Source of the DNA: Marinobacter salsuginis
GTDB lineage: Bacteria; Pseudomonadota; Gammaproteobacteria; Pseudomonadales; Oleiphilaceae
Direction of reading: 5' to 3'
NCBI RefSeq assembly: GCF_009617755.1
Contig: NZ_BGZH01000001.1
Coordinates: 1,612,001 to 1,676,000, forward strand
DNA: 64,000 nucleotides
The position numbers were made by a program, and so were the translations under genes. The notes beneath the pieces were generated by a model, which saw only the letters and a program-made list of their open reading frames with translations, searched no databases and was not told the origin of the DNA. Of this stretch, positions 28,799 to 36,909 are shown in pieces; positions within the stretch are counted from its first letter, which is position 1, and each line of letters starts with the position of its first letter.

Positions 28799-30499
28799 AT
28801 GAACGCGCGGCAGCCCCAGCCAGAGATGCCATTAAAAGACCAGGAAGATCGCTATCTGGCCAGCACCCACGAGGTCTTCAACCAGCCTCCGGCTCTGGAG
28901 AACTACAACCTGTTCGAGCAGGATATCGCCCTGCAGGAAGCAGCCCTCCGTGAAGGGGCCGGCAAGGCAGCCGAGGATCTCAAGGCATTCGGGGCTCTGG
29001 CCGGAGCAGCGGAAACCATCGACCTGGGGTTTCGCGCCAACGCCAACAAACCGGTGTTCAATACCCACGACCGCTACGGCCACCGCATTGATGAAGTGGA
29101 CTTCCATCCGGCCTACCACGAGCTGATGCGCATCGCCTTCGACAACGGCCTGCACAGCAGCCCCTGGAGCCATCCAGGACAGGGTGCACATGTTGCCCGC
29201 GCTGCCAAGTACTACATGCACTCCCAGGTAGAGGCCGCCCACTGCTGCCCCGTGACCATGACCTTCGCCGCCATTCCGTCGATCCGGAAACAACCGGAGC
29301 TGGCGGCGGACTGGGAAGCCCGGATACTGGCCGACAGCTATGATCCCCGCAACCGGCCGGACAGCCAGAAATCCTCGGTTACCATTGGCATGGCCATGAC
29401 CGAGAAGCAGGGCGGCAGCGACGTTCGCGCCAACAGCACCAGAGCCTACCCGATCGGCACTGGCGGCCCCGGCCAGGCCTATGAGCTGGTGGGCCACAAA
29501 TGGTTCGTTTCTGCCCCGATGTGCGACGCCTTTCTGGTGCTGGCCCAGACACAGGGAGGCCTGTCCTGCTTCCTGATGCCCCGCTGGCGCCCGGACGGCA
29601 CCAAGAATCCCTGGCAGGTCCAGCGTCTGAAGAACAAGATGGGCAACGTCGCCAACGCCTCCAGCGAAGCCGAACTGCGCGGCGCACTGGCCTGGATGGT
29701 TGGCGAGGAAGGCCGTGGTGTACCCACCATCATTGAAATGGTCGCCATGACCCGCTTCGACTGCATGATCGGCAGCTCCGCCGGCATGCGCCAGGCCATC
29801 GCCCAGGCCAGCCACCACTGCCGACACCGCAGCGCCTTTGGCGCCCGCCTGGTCGACCAGCCCCTGATGCAGAACGTCCTGGCCGACCTGGCCCTGGAAA
29901 GCGAAGCGGCGCTGGCCTACACCATGCGCATCGCCCGCGCCCTGGACAACCAGGACAAGGAACACGAACGTCTGCTGGCGCGCCTGGCCACCCCCGTCGG
30001 CAAATACTGGATCTGCAAGCGCACACCGAACCATGCCTACGAGGCCATGGAATGCATCGGCGGCAGCGGCGTGATGGAAGACTGCATCATGCCCCGGCTG
30101 TTCCGGGAATCGCCGGTCAACGCCATCTGGGAAGGCAGCGGCAACGTCCAGTGCCTCGACACCCTGCGCGCCCTGCAAAAAGAGCCCGACACCCTCGACG
30201 CATTCTTCAAGGAAACCGCCGAAGCCAAAGGCGCCGACCGCCGCTTCGACCAGTTCCTGGCCCAGCTACAACACGACTTCGCCGACATCAGCGATTTCCA
30301 GTACCGCGCCCGAAACCTCGTCGACCGCATGGCCCTGGCCCTGCAGGGCTCCCTGCTGCTGCGACACTCGGATGCCGCCGTCGCCGACGCCTTCTGCGCC
30401 TCTCGCCTGCAGTCCAATGGCGGGATGAACTACGGCAACCTGCCCTCGGGCACCGATCCGGCATCCATTATCAAACGGGCGACGCCTGTAGTAGGCTAG
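28799..30499 (+). CDS. AidB-type acyl-CoA dehydrogenase family protein
   Basis: The start is the ATG at 28799 (MNARQPQPEMPLKDQEDRYL), with AGGAGG 5 nt upstream; this gives 566 residues, longer than ordinary acyl-CoA dehydrogenases and typical of the AidB/isovaleryl-like subgroup. MTEKQGGSDVRANST is the FAD/substrate segment, and the C-terminal YEAMECIGGSGVMEDCIMPRLFRESPVNAIWEG pattern (quoted only in part: ECIGGSGVMED) is diagnostic. AidB of E. coli binds DNA and protects against alkylation; close homologues in oil degraders may instead process acyl-CoAs. Function is therefore open. Controlled by the adjacent TetR, judging by position. Confidence 0.85.
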   Translation: MNARQPQPEMPLKDQEDRYLASTHEVFNQPPALENYNLFEQDIALQEAALREGAGKAAEDLKAFGALAGAAETIDLGFRANANKPVFNTHDRYGHRIDEVDFHPAYHELMRIAFDNGLHSSPWSHPGQGAHVARAAKYYMHSQVEAAHCCPVTMTFAAIPSIRKQPELAADWEARILADSYDPRNRPDSQKSSVTIGMAMTEKQGGSDVRANSTRAYPIGTGGPGQAYELVGHKWFVSAPMCDAFLVLAQTQGGLSCFLMPRWRPDGTKNPWQVQRLKNKMGNVANASSEAELRGALAWMVGEEGRGVPTIIEMVAMTRFDCMIGSSAGMRQAIAQASHHCRHRSAFGARLVDQPLMQNVLADLALESEAALAYTMRIARALDNQDKEHERLLARLATPVGKYWICKRTPNHAYEAMECIGGSGVMEDCIMPRLFRESPVNAIWEGSGNVQCLDTLRALQKEPDTLDAFFKETAEAKGADRRFDQFLAQLQHDFADISDFQYRARNLVDRMALALQGSLLLRHSDAAVADAFCASRLQSNGGMNYGNLPSGTDPASIIKRATPVVG

Positions 30500-30527
30500 A
30501 CACAACAGAATCCAACTGAGAGATCGA

Positions 30528-30636
30528 GAACCGGCGGGGAACTCCTTTCCAAAACCTTGCGGAGCCATGGATGGCGGAGCAGAGCGTACAAGGACGTATT
30601 CACAGCGTGTTTTGGAAAGGAGTTCCCCGCCGGTTC
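30528..30636 (+). repeat. Nested intergenic inverted repeat, copy 4
   Basis: A perfectly complementary 28-bp arm pair (30528-30555 with 30609-30636) encloses a 53-nt core. Hairpin A centres on GCCATGGATGGC (loop ATGGAT) and hairpin B on TAC-AAGGAC-GTA; the core ends GTATTCACAGCGTG. It begins 29 bp after the acyl-CoA dehydrogenase stop, with the core in the transcribed orientation, and ends 14 bp before the DUF503 start codon. Confidence 0.92.
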
Positions 30637-30650
30637 CTGCACCCAAGTCT

Positions 30651-30995
30651 ATGTCTGAAGCACTCAGAAAACTCCTGCGGGAAGGCCACGCTCCCCAGCA
30701 GCCAGTCATCACCCCCCACGTGGGCGTGCTGACCCTGCACTTCCAGCTTTACGGCTGCGACGACCTCAAAGCCAAGCGCAAAGTCTTCACCGCCCTGAAG
30801 GCCGTCTGGGGCAAAGAACCCGACCTGGCCGTCGCCGAAACCGCCGACCAGGAGGCCCTCGACTGCGCCACCTGGACCATTGCGGCCCTTGGCACCTCAT
30901 CCCAGCAGATCACCCAACGCCTCGACCAGATCGAAAAAGCCATCGAAGAACGCGTGGATGCTGCCATACTGGATATACACCGGGAGATACTCTGA
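30651..30995 (+). CDS. DUF503 (YlxP-like) family protein
   Basis: A 114-residue protein. HVGVLTLHFQLYGCDDLKAKR (about residues 22-42) is the recognisable DUF503 start, extended here by about 20 residues. In Gram-positives the family member YlxP sits beside ribosome-maturation genes; its role is unknown. The chosen ATG at 30651 lacks a clear ribosome-binding site because the repeat arm occupies the DNA just upstream; a downstream start cannot be excluded. The repeat could therefore influence translation of this gene. Confidence 0.78.
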   Translation: MSEALRKLLREGHAPQQPVITPHVGVLTLHFQLYGCDDLKAKRKVFTALKAVWGKEPDLAVAETADQEALDCATWTIAALGTSSQQITQRLDQIEKAIEERVDAAILDIHREIL

Positions 30996-31184
30996 CCGGA
31001 AAATCCCGGGCAGCAGCCGTGTGGCGTAACCCGTTGTCAGGCCGTATACTACGCCCCCTCAGGGATGCCAGTGCGCCTGCCAGCGGCGGGTGACCAGAAA
31101 CCAATGCCGGACATGAATGCCGGCCGTATCCGCAGGGCATCCGGAACCGGCCCTTCGGATGACCACTGAGTGTGAGTGGCACCT

Positions 31185-32861
31185 ATGACCGGAAAGAAAA
31201 AATCCGCCCAGGCTTCGGTAGAGGCCATGTATCGCGTATTCACGGTGCCTGAGGCGCCGGAATCGACGCTGAGCCGGATTGACCAGAACATCTCCAGCAA
31301 TCTTGCAGGCTTTCTGCAGGAGCACATCGTAGCGGTTGAGCGGGATCTCTCGGATGTGGAGAAAGACTTCTCCGATTACAGCATCCCCGAGAAGCCTGTC
31401 TTCGTGTCTGAACAGGCCCAGTTCCTGCTCGACAAACTGGTGGCCAACTCCGTTCACACTGCGTCGCCGGCCTTTATCGGGCACATGACCTCAGCGCTGC
31501 CGTACTTCATGCTGCCGCTGTCGAAAATCATGATTGCCCTGAACCAGAACCTGGTCAAAACCGAAACCTCCAAGGCCTTCACGCCCATGGAGCGCCAGGT
31601 ACTGGGCATGATCCACCGACTGGTATACCAGGAAGACGGCGCTTTCTACCGAAAGTGGATGCACGACCCCCGTTACGCCCTGGGGGCCATGTGCTCGGGC
31701 GGCACCGTCGCCAACCTCACCGCCCTGTGGGTTGCCCGCAACCGGGCGTTCCCCGCAGAAGGCAGCTTCCGGGGTCTGCACCAGGAAGGCCTGTTCCGCG
31801 CGCTGAAATACTACGGCTACGAAGGCGCCGCCATCGTCGTCTCCCGCCGCGGACACTACTCCCTGCGCAAGGCTGCCGACGTGCTCGGACTGGGCCGCGA
31901 GTCCCTGATACCGGTGGATACCGACGACGAAAACCGCATCAATACCGATGCCCTGCGGGACAAATGCCTGGAACTGCAGCGTCAGAAGATCAAAGTCATG
32001 GCCATCTGCGGCGTGGCCGGCACCACCGAAACCGGCAACGTCGACCCTCTGGACGCCATGGCCGACATCGCCCGGGAATTCGGCGCCCACTTCCACGTGG
32101 ATGCCGCCTGGGGCGGGCCCACCCTGTTCTCCCGCACCTACAAACACCTGCTGCGCGGCATCGAAAAGGCAGACTCCGTCACTTTCGACGCCCACAAACA
32201 GCTCTATGTCCCCATGGGCGTAGGCCTCGTGGTCTTCCGAGACCCCAGCTTGGCCAGCGCCGTGGAACACCACGCCCAGTACATCATCCGGAAAGGCTCC
32301 CGGGATCTCGGCAGCACCACCCTTGAGGGCTCGCGGCCGGGCATGTCCATGCTGATCCACTCCGGCCTGAAAATCCTGGCCCGGGAAGGCTACGAGATCC
32401 TGATCGATCAGGGCATCGACAAAGCCAAGACCTTCGCGGACATGATCGAAGCCGAATCGGATTTCGAACTGGTCACCAGGCCCGAACTGAACATCCTGAC
32501 CTACCGCTACTGCCCGGAAAACGTCCAGGAAGCCCTGGCCATTGCCGACCCCCTACAGGCGGAAAAGCTCAACACCTGCCTGAACCGGATCACCAAGTTC
32601 ATCCAGAAAACCCAGCGGGAACGGGGCAAGGCATTCGTGTCACGGACGCGCCTGGAACCGGCCCGTTACTTCAACTTCCCGTGCATCGTGTTCCGGGTGG
32701 TACTGGCCAACCCGCTGACCACCAAAGAAATCCTGGCGGACATCCTTTCGGAACAGAGAGAGTTGTCCCGGGATGAGGGTATCGAGGATGAGATCAGCAT
32801 CCTGCACCAGATGGCGGATGCGGTATTGAAGCAGGCAACGCCAAACGCCAAACAGGCTTGA
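31185..32861 (+). CDS. panP: PLP-dependent aspartate 1-decarboxylase
   Basis: I start at the ATG at 31185 (MTGKKKSAQASVEAMYRVF), giving 558 residues; a GTG three codons earlier is also in frame. It is a group II PLP decarboxylase: HVDAAWGG (H304, D306) and the PLP-binding lysine K338 in TFDAHKQLYVP. Sequence style and length match the glutamate-decarboxylase-like aspartate decarboxylase PanP of Vibrio and relatives, which makes beta-alanine for pantothenate/CoA and substitutes for pyruvoyl PanD. Three other CoA-pathway functions (coaB, coaC, coaD) are in the window. It is followed by repeat copy 5. Confidence 0.87.
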   Translation: MTGKKKSAQASVEAMYRVFTVPEAPESTLSRIDQNISSNLAGFLQEHIVAVERDLSDVEKDFSDYSIPEKPVFVSEQAQFLLDKLVANSVHTASPAFIGHMTSALPYFMLPLSKIMIALNQNLVKTETSKAFTPMERQVLGMIHRLVYQEDGAFYRKWMHDPRYALGAMCSGGTVANLTALWVARNRAFPAEGSFRGLHQEGLFRALKYYGYEGAAIVVSRRGHYSLRKAADVLGLGRESLIPVDTDDENRINTDALRDKCLELQRQKIKVMAICGVAGTTETGNVDPLDAMADIAREFGAHFHVDAAWGGPTLFSRTYKHLLRGIEKADSVTFDAHKQLYVPMGVGLVVFRDPSLASAVEHHAQYIIRKGSRDLGSTTLEGSRPGMSMLIHSGLKILAREGYEILIDQGIDKAKTFADMIEAESDFELVTRPELNILTYRYCPENVQEALAIADPLQAEKLNTCLNRITKFIQKTQRERGKAFVSRTRLEPARYFNFPCIVFRVVLANPLTTKEILADILSEQRELSRDEGIEDEISILHQMADAVLKQATPNAKQA

Positions 32862-32888
32862 GTACGGCGGGAAACACTGGAGCCTGAA

Positions 32889-33078
32889 GAGTCGGCTGGG
32901 GGGACGTTTCAAAAACTGTGCGGAGCCAGGGATGGCGGAGCCAAGCGTACAGGGGTGAAGCAGAGCGCTGATGAAGCGAAGCTTCATGCGATAGCTGAAC
33001 GACAGCAATCTAGGATTGCTGGCTGGACCCCGCAGGGGGATTCACAGCGTGTTTTTGAAACGTCCCGCCAGCCGACTC
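32889..33078 (+). repeat. Nested intergenic inverted repeat, copy 5, with 83-bp insertion
   Basis: The arms 32889-32916 and 33051-33078 match at 27 of 28 positions. Hairpin A of the core is intact (GCCAGGGATGGC, loop AGGGAT), but the second loop is interrupted after TACAGGGG. An 83-bp insertion bounded by direct repeats CAGGGG (32950-32955 and 33033-33038) holds two perfect mini-hairpins: ATGAAGC/GCTTCAT and AGCAATC/GATTGCT. The element begins 28 bp after the panP stop. Confidence 0.85.
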
Positions 33079-33113
33079 CTCCCCGAGCTTTCAGGCCAAG
33101 AGCCTGGATTAGA

Positions 33114-33380
33114 TCAGTAAAGCGCCTCTTCATCATCCAGCACATCGTGGATGATATCCAGGAACATCTTGTCCGCTTCACTCCAGTTCTCCGGAATCCG
33201 GATGTTGGTGCTGGCACTGATCTCCTGTGCAATCAGCTCCTCGGCATTCGGCTGACCGCGATGCTTGCGAGCGATTTCCATGGATTTTACGGCAATAGTC
33301 GGATCGCTCAGAACCTTCTTGATAAAGGTCCTCAGCTCATCAATCATCTTCGCCTGACGGCTCTCAACGGATGAACTCAT
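33114..33380 (-). CDS. Hypothetical small helical protein
   Basis: An 88-residue, mostly helical, acidic protein I do not recognise. It has no cysteine, signal peptide or membrane segment; the C-terminal half (NIRIPENWSEADKMFLDIIHD) is rich in aromatic and acidic residues. GGAG followed by TGAAGT precedes the ATG, supporting translation. It lies downstream of the phosphate transporter gene on the same strand (89-bp gap) and may be its co-transcribed partner, or independent. Confidence 0.6.
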   Translation of the reverse strand: MSSSVESRQAKMIDELRTFIKKVLSDPTIAVKSMEIARKHRGQPNAEELIAQEISASTNIRIPENWSEADKMFLDIIHDVLDDEEALY

Positions 33381-33408
33381 ACTTCACTCCATGGACAAAT
33401 AGGCTTGC

Positions 33409-33428
33409 GGGGTGAAACACCCCTTTTT
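33409..33428 (+). terminator. Terminator-like hairpin between transporter and small gene
   Basis: GGGGTG, an AAA loop and CACCCC are followed by TTTTT on the plus strand. No plus-strand gene ends nearby except panP, 550 bp upstream; flanking genes run the other way, so its use is unclear. Confidence 0.4.
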
Positions 33429-33469
33429 AAAGATAGTATGACCAAACTCGGTTTATACAACCAGCCCGG

Positions 33470-35029
33470 TCAGATCAACAAGCCCCGGAGCGTAAAGAAC
33501 AGCGTCGCCGCCATGATGGCAGATGCAGGCACCGTAATGATCCAGGCTGCGGCAATTCGCACAAGGTGCGAACGCTTGACCATCTCTTCGCGGTAAATCT
33601 TCTTCAGGCGCTTGCGCTCCGACTTGGACAGGGGTACCTGCTTTTTCTTCTTCGCCTGTTTCAGCAGATTCTCCATCTCCTCAACCGAGGCATTGCGAAA
33701 ATCATCCAGGAAAGGCTTGAGACGCTCCTGCTCTGCCGGATCATGGTGCTCCATGATCTTGTGCAACTGGGTTGCATAGTTGGACTTCAGGTACTCGCGA
33801 AGGAAGCCAACGCCGAACACGCCACCGATTGCGATATGGGTGGAGCTGACCGGCAGGCCCAACTGGGACGCAAGAATCACCGTGAGTGCCGCCGACAGGG
33901 CAATACAGAAGGCCCGGGTCTTATCCAGTTCGGTGATCTCACTGCCAACGGTCTTGATCAGTCGCGGCCCAAACAGCATCAGGCCAACGGCCAGACCCAG
34001 GGCGCCTACCATCATCACCCACATCGGGATACTGGCGGAAGTCACCACAGAATTCGCGGACAGGGCATCGTTGATCGCCGCCAGCGGACCAATGGCATTG
34101 GCAACGTCGTTGGCGCCATGGGCAAAGCTCAGCAATGCCGCAGCAAAAATCAAAGGCCAAGTGAAGAGGGTATTCACGCCTGCTGAACTGTTCTCCATGG
34201 TCGATGCCATGCGCCCCACCAGGGTACGCATGATGAAAAAGACCACGGCAGCCGCGGCAAGGCCGATGAGCGTAGCCTCAAGAAAATCGACTTTCACGAT
34301 CTTCTTGACGCCCTTGATCATCAGATAGGTGCCAAAAGCCCACGCCATAATTGCGACCAGCCAGGGCACGAACGTGCGGGCGGCCGGAATGACTTCCTTG
34401 CGATAAAGCACGGTCTTCTTGATCGCGAACAGGAAGAGGGCCGCCAGAGCACCACCAAGAACCGGGGAAATCACCCAGCTGGCGGCAATCTTGCCCATCA
34501 CCGCCCAGTCAGCGATCCCCCAGCCACCGGCGGCAATACCGGCGCCCAGAACGCCGCCAACGATGGAGTGAGTGGTGGACACCGGTGCACCCATCCAGGT
34601 GGCCAGGTTCAGCCAGAGCGCGCCCGCCAGCAAGGCGGCTGTCATCAGCCAGACAAAAGCCCGACTGTCTTCCAGATTGGAAGGATCGATGATGCCGCCC
34701 TTGATGGTGGACACCACGTCACCGCCGGCGATAATCGCACCACCGGCTTCAAAAATTGCGGCGATAACAACAGCCGCGCCCAGGGACAAGGCCCCGGAGC
34801 CCACGGCAGGGCCCACATTATTGGCAACGTCATTGGCGCCGATATTGATCGCCATGTATCCGCCAATGACCGCAGCGGCCATCAGCAGCATACTGTTGGG
34901 CATTCCCTGACTGAATGATCCGACAGTCAACCATACGCCAAGTAAGAAAAGCAGGCTGATGCCGACCCTGTATCGTTCCGTGGTAGGGCTGGTAAGAAGG
35001 GTATCCAGGTATCCGCTCGAACGGGCCAT
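33470..35029 (-). CDS. Inorganic phosphate transporter, PiT family
   Basis: A 519-residue membrane protein with about ten to twelve hydrophobic segments. The two PHO4 signature repeats are present: GANDVANNVGPAVGSGAL (about residues 64-81) and HGANDVANAIGPLAAI in the second half, reflecting the internal duplication. It should import phosphate coupled to protons or cations. A long cytoplasmic basic region (about 415-480, with KKKKQVPLSKSERKRLKK) interrupts before the last membrane segment, typical of the larger bacterial PiT subgroup. It is divergent from the diguanylate cyclase gene. Confidence 0.92.
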   Translation of the reverse strand: MARSSGYLDTLLTSPTTERYRVGISLLFLLGVWLTVGSFSQGMPNSMLLMAAAVIGGYMAINIGANDVANNVGPAVGSGALSLGAAVVIAAIFEAGGAIIAGGDVVSTIKGGIIDPSNLEDSRAFVWLMTAALLAGALWLNLATWMGAPVSTTHSIVGGVLGAGIAAGGWGIADWAVMGKIAASWVISPVLGGALAALFLFAIKKTVLYRKEVIPAARTFVPWLVAIMAWAFGTYLMIKGVKKIVKVDFLEATLIGLAAAAVVFFIMRTLVGRMASTMENSSAGVNTLFTWPLIFAAALLSFAHGANDVANAIGPLAAINDALSANSVVTSASIPMWVMMVGALGLAVGLMLFGPRLIKTVGSEITELDKTRAFCIALSAALTVILASQLGLPVSSTHIAIGGVFGVGFLREYLKSNYATQLHKIMEHHDPAEQERLKPFLDDFRNASVEEMENLLKQAKKKKQVPLSKSERKRLKKIYREEMVKRSHLVRIAAAWIITVPASAIMAATLFFTLRGLLI

Positions 35030-35044
35030 AACAGATCAGGTCTC

Positions 35045-35145
35045 GTTTAGTCTGTGAGGATTGGGGGCGACCTCAGTCGCGCGGCAACTATAAAATTTTT
35101 GACATGAAAATGAAATAAAACGGTCACAATTCGCACAGACTAAAC
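35045..35145. promoter_or_regulatory. Separated 12-bp inverted repeat in divergent promoter region
   Basis: GTTTAGTCTGTG (35045-35056) and CACAGACTAAAC (35134-35145) are perfect reverse complements 77 bp apart, flanking the AT-rich intergenic centre between the PiT transporter and the diguanylate cyclase genes. CACAGACT occurs once more at 35150. This may be a pair of operators for a looping regulator, or a relic. Confidence 0.5.
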
Positions 35146-35237
35146 ACATCACAGACTGGAGTGCAAAAACCCATTAAATTGACTCATAATTCCAAAAATA
35201 AGCGTCAAAATTACAAAAACAGCAGAATAAGGTCCCC

Positions 35238-36341
35238 ATGCCCCATTCACCCTCCTCCGGACAGCTGGCTGCCGGCGAGCGGGAAGACGGCCAGGTTTCG
35301 CGACTGCTTACCTGGCTCTCGGCAACCGCTATCGTTTTTCTTATTGGCATCGGAACCAAGGCCTGGTTTGCCGGGCACTTGACCCATGCCTGGGTGCTCT
35401 GGTCATTCATCGGCCTGATCGCGCTGAATATGCTGTACTTCGCCAGCACCGGAAACCGTGCGCGCCAGAAAGCCGGGATGATCGTGATTGTGGGGCTGCT
35501 GTTCACCTACCTGATCGCCTCCGGCGGTGAGAGCAACACCGGGCCACTCTGGTTTTATGTCTTCCCTCCTCTGCTGTTTTATCTGACCGATCTCAAAACC
35601 GGCACGGCCGTTCTGCTGTTCTGTTACCTGATTGCCGTCGTGGTATTCCAGTTTCCGGGGTTGCCCCTGGTCTCCGCGGAATACAGTATGGATTTCAAGA
35701 TCCGTTTTTTTGCAGCCCTGACCTTCGAATCGATTTTCTGTTTTGTCCTTGAAGCCAGCCGACTGAAAGCACGCAACGAACTTCTGATCCTTGCCGAAAC
35801 CCACGAGCACGCCGCCCGCACCGATGAGCTCACCGGGCTGGCCAATCGCCGTGAAATGCAGAACCGCCTCAACATGGAGTTTTCCCGTTACCAGCGTTCC
35901 GGCCACCATTTTTCCATTGCCCTGATCGATCTGGACCTTTTCAAACAGATCAACGACCGATTCGGACACGACGCTGGCGACCATGTCCTGCGGGAGTTCG
36001 CCGCATTGATGCGAACCGTGATTCGCCAGGCGGATGTCGCGGCCCGATGGGGAGGTGAAGAGTTTCTGGTCTTGTTGCCGGACACTTCCCTGCTCCAGGC
36101 CCTCACGCTGGCTGAGCGATTACGGTCCCAGGTTGCCCGCCATCCGTTCCGGTTCAGTGATCAGGCCTTGCCGGTGACCATCAGTGCCGGTGTCTGCTCC
36201 ATTGCCAAGGCCCGCTCCCTCGACGATCTGCTCAAGCAGGCCGACCTGAACCTCTATAACGCCAAGGAAGCCGGGCGCAACCAGATAGCACCGCGGGTTC
36301 GAAGCCAGGAAAGCGGGACCTCCGCCAGTCTCTCGCCTTGA
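35238..36341 (+). CDS. Membrane diguanylate cyclase (GGDEF)
   Basis: A 367-residue protein with five or six hydrophobic segments (residues 22-170) and a C-terminal GGDEF domain (about 190-350). The active-site signature is GGEEF at 272-276, and an inhibitory I-site RQAD is at 263-266, exactly five residues before it. Both suggest an active, product-inhibited c-di-GMP synthase. DELTGLANRR (196-205) is the domain start. The membrane part may sense a signal. AATAAGG precedes the ATG. Confidence 0.92.
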   Translation: MPHSPSSGQLAAGEREDGQVSRLLTWLSATAIVFLIGIGTKAWFAGHLTHAWVLWSFIGLIALNMLYFASTGNRARQKAGMIVIVGLLFTYLIASGGESNTGPLWFYVFPPLLFYLTDLKTGTAVLLFCYLIAVVVFQFPGLPLVSAEYSMDFKIRFFAALTFESIFCFVLEASRLKARNELLILAETHEHAARTDELTGLANRREMQNRLNMEFSRYQRSGHHFSIALIDLDLFKQINDRFGHDAGDHVLREFAALMRTVIRQADVAARWGGEEFLVLLPDTSLLQALTLAERLRSQVARHPFRFSDQALPVTISAGVCSIAKARSLDDLLKQADLNLYNAKEAGRNQIAPRVRSQESGTSASLSP

Positions 36342-36420
36342 GGCAGCAAATTACTACCGCTATGATCGTGCGCCACTGAACAACCGTAACGTCATTTCCA
36401 TGGCAGCGAACAGGTAACCT

Positions 36421-36867
36421 ATGACATCACTCAGAATCCTGGTGGGCAGCGTCTACGGTGGCGCACTCCTGACGGCCAGAACCATCAAAAAGGAGCTGGA
36501 AAAAGAGGGGCACCACGTGACCGTGCTGGAAAATCCGGCGCTGGATGACATCACCTCGAACGATGATCCACTTCTGGTGTGCACCTCCACAACCGGGCAG
36601 GGCGAACTGCCGGCGAACCTGTTGCCCTTCTACCTGGACCTTCGGGATCAACTGCCCCAGCAGCCAGGCCGGCCGTTTGGCATTATCGTGCTGGGCGACA
36701 GCTCTTACGGTGATACCTTCTGTGGCGCCGGCGACCTGATTGAGGAAGCTCTGTACGAGACTGCCGCCCGCAAGGTTGGAGACACGCTTCGGATTGATGC
36801 ACTCGAAACCATGGAACCGGAAACCGAAGCACTGCCCTGGGTCCGGTCATGGCTGGAGCAGGTATGA
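36421..36867 (+). CDS. Flavodoxin/MioC family protein
   Basis: A 148-residue flavodoxin-fold protein. VGSVYGGALLTA near the start is the FMN phosphate loop (normally T/SxTGxT, here modified), CTSTTGQGELP (about 57-67) and LGDSSYGDTFCGAG (about 97-110) form the isoalloxazine loops. It resembles MioC/YqcA short-chain flavodoxins, small electron carriers. Its partner is not evident here. It lies between two c-di-GMP genes, with 79 bp after the first. Confidence 0.87.
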   Translation: MTSLRILVGSVYGGALLTARTIKKELEKEGHHVTVLENPALDDITSNDDPLLVCTSTTGQGELPANLLPFYLDLRDQLPQQPGRPFGIIVLGDSSYGDTFCGAGDLIEEALYETAARKVGDTLRIDALETMEPETEALPWVRSWLEQV

Positions 36868-36909
36868 GCCACAGCTACAAAAATTTGCCAAACAGGACCC
36901 GCCGGTGAC

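Noticed and set aside
35099..35116. Possible Pho box upstream of the phosphate transporter
   Set aside because: On the minus strand ATTTCAT and ATGTCAA with a 4-bp spacer match the consensus only weakly, and the distance to TATAGT is 6 bp instead of about 10.
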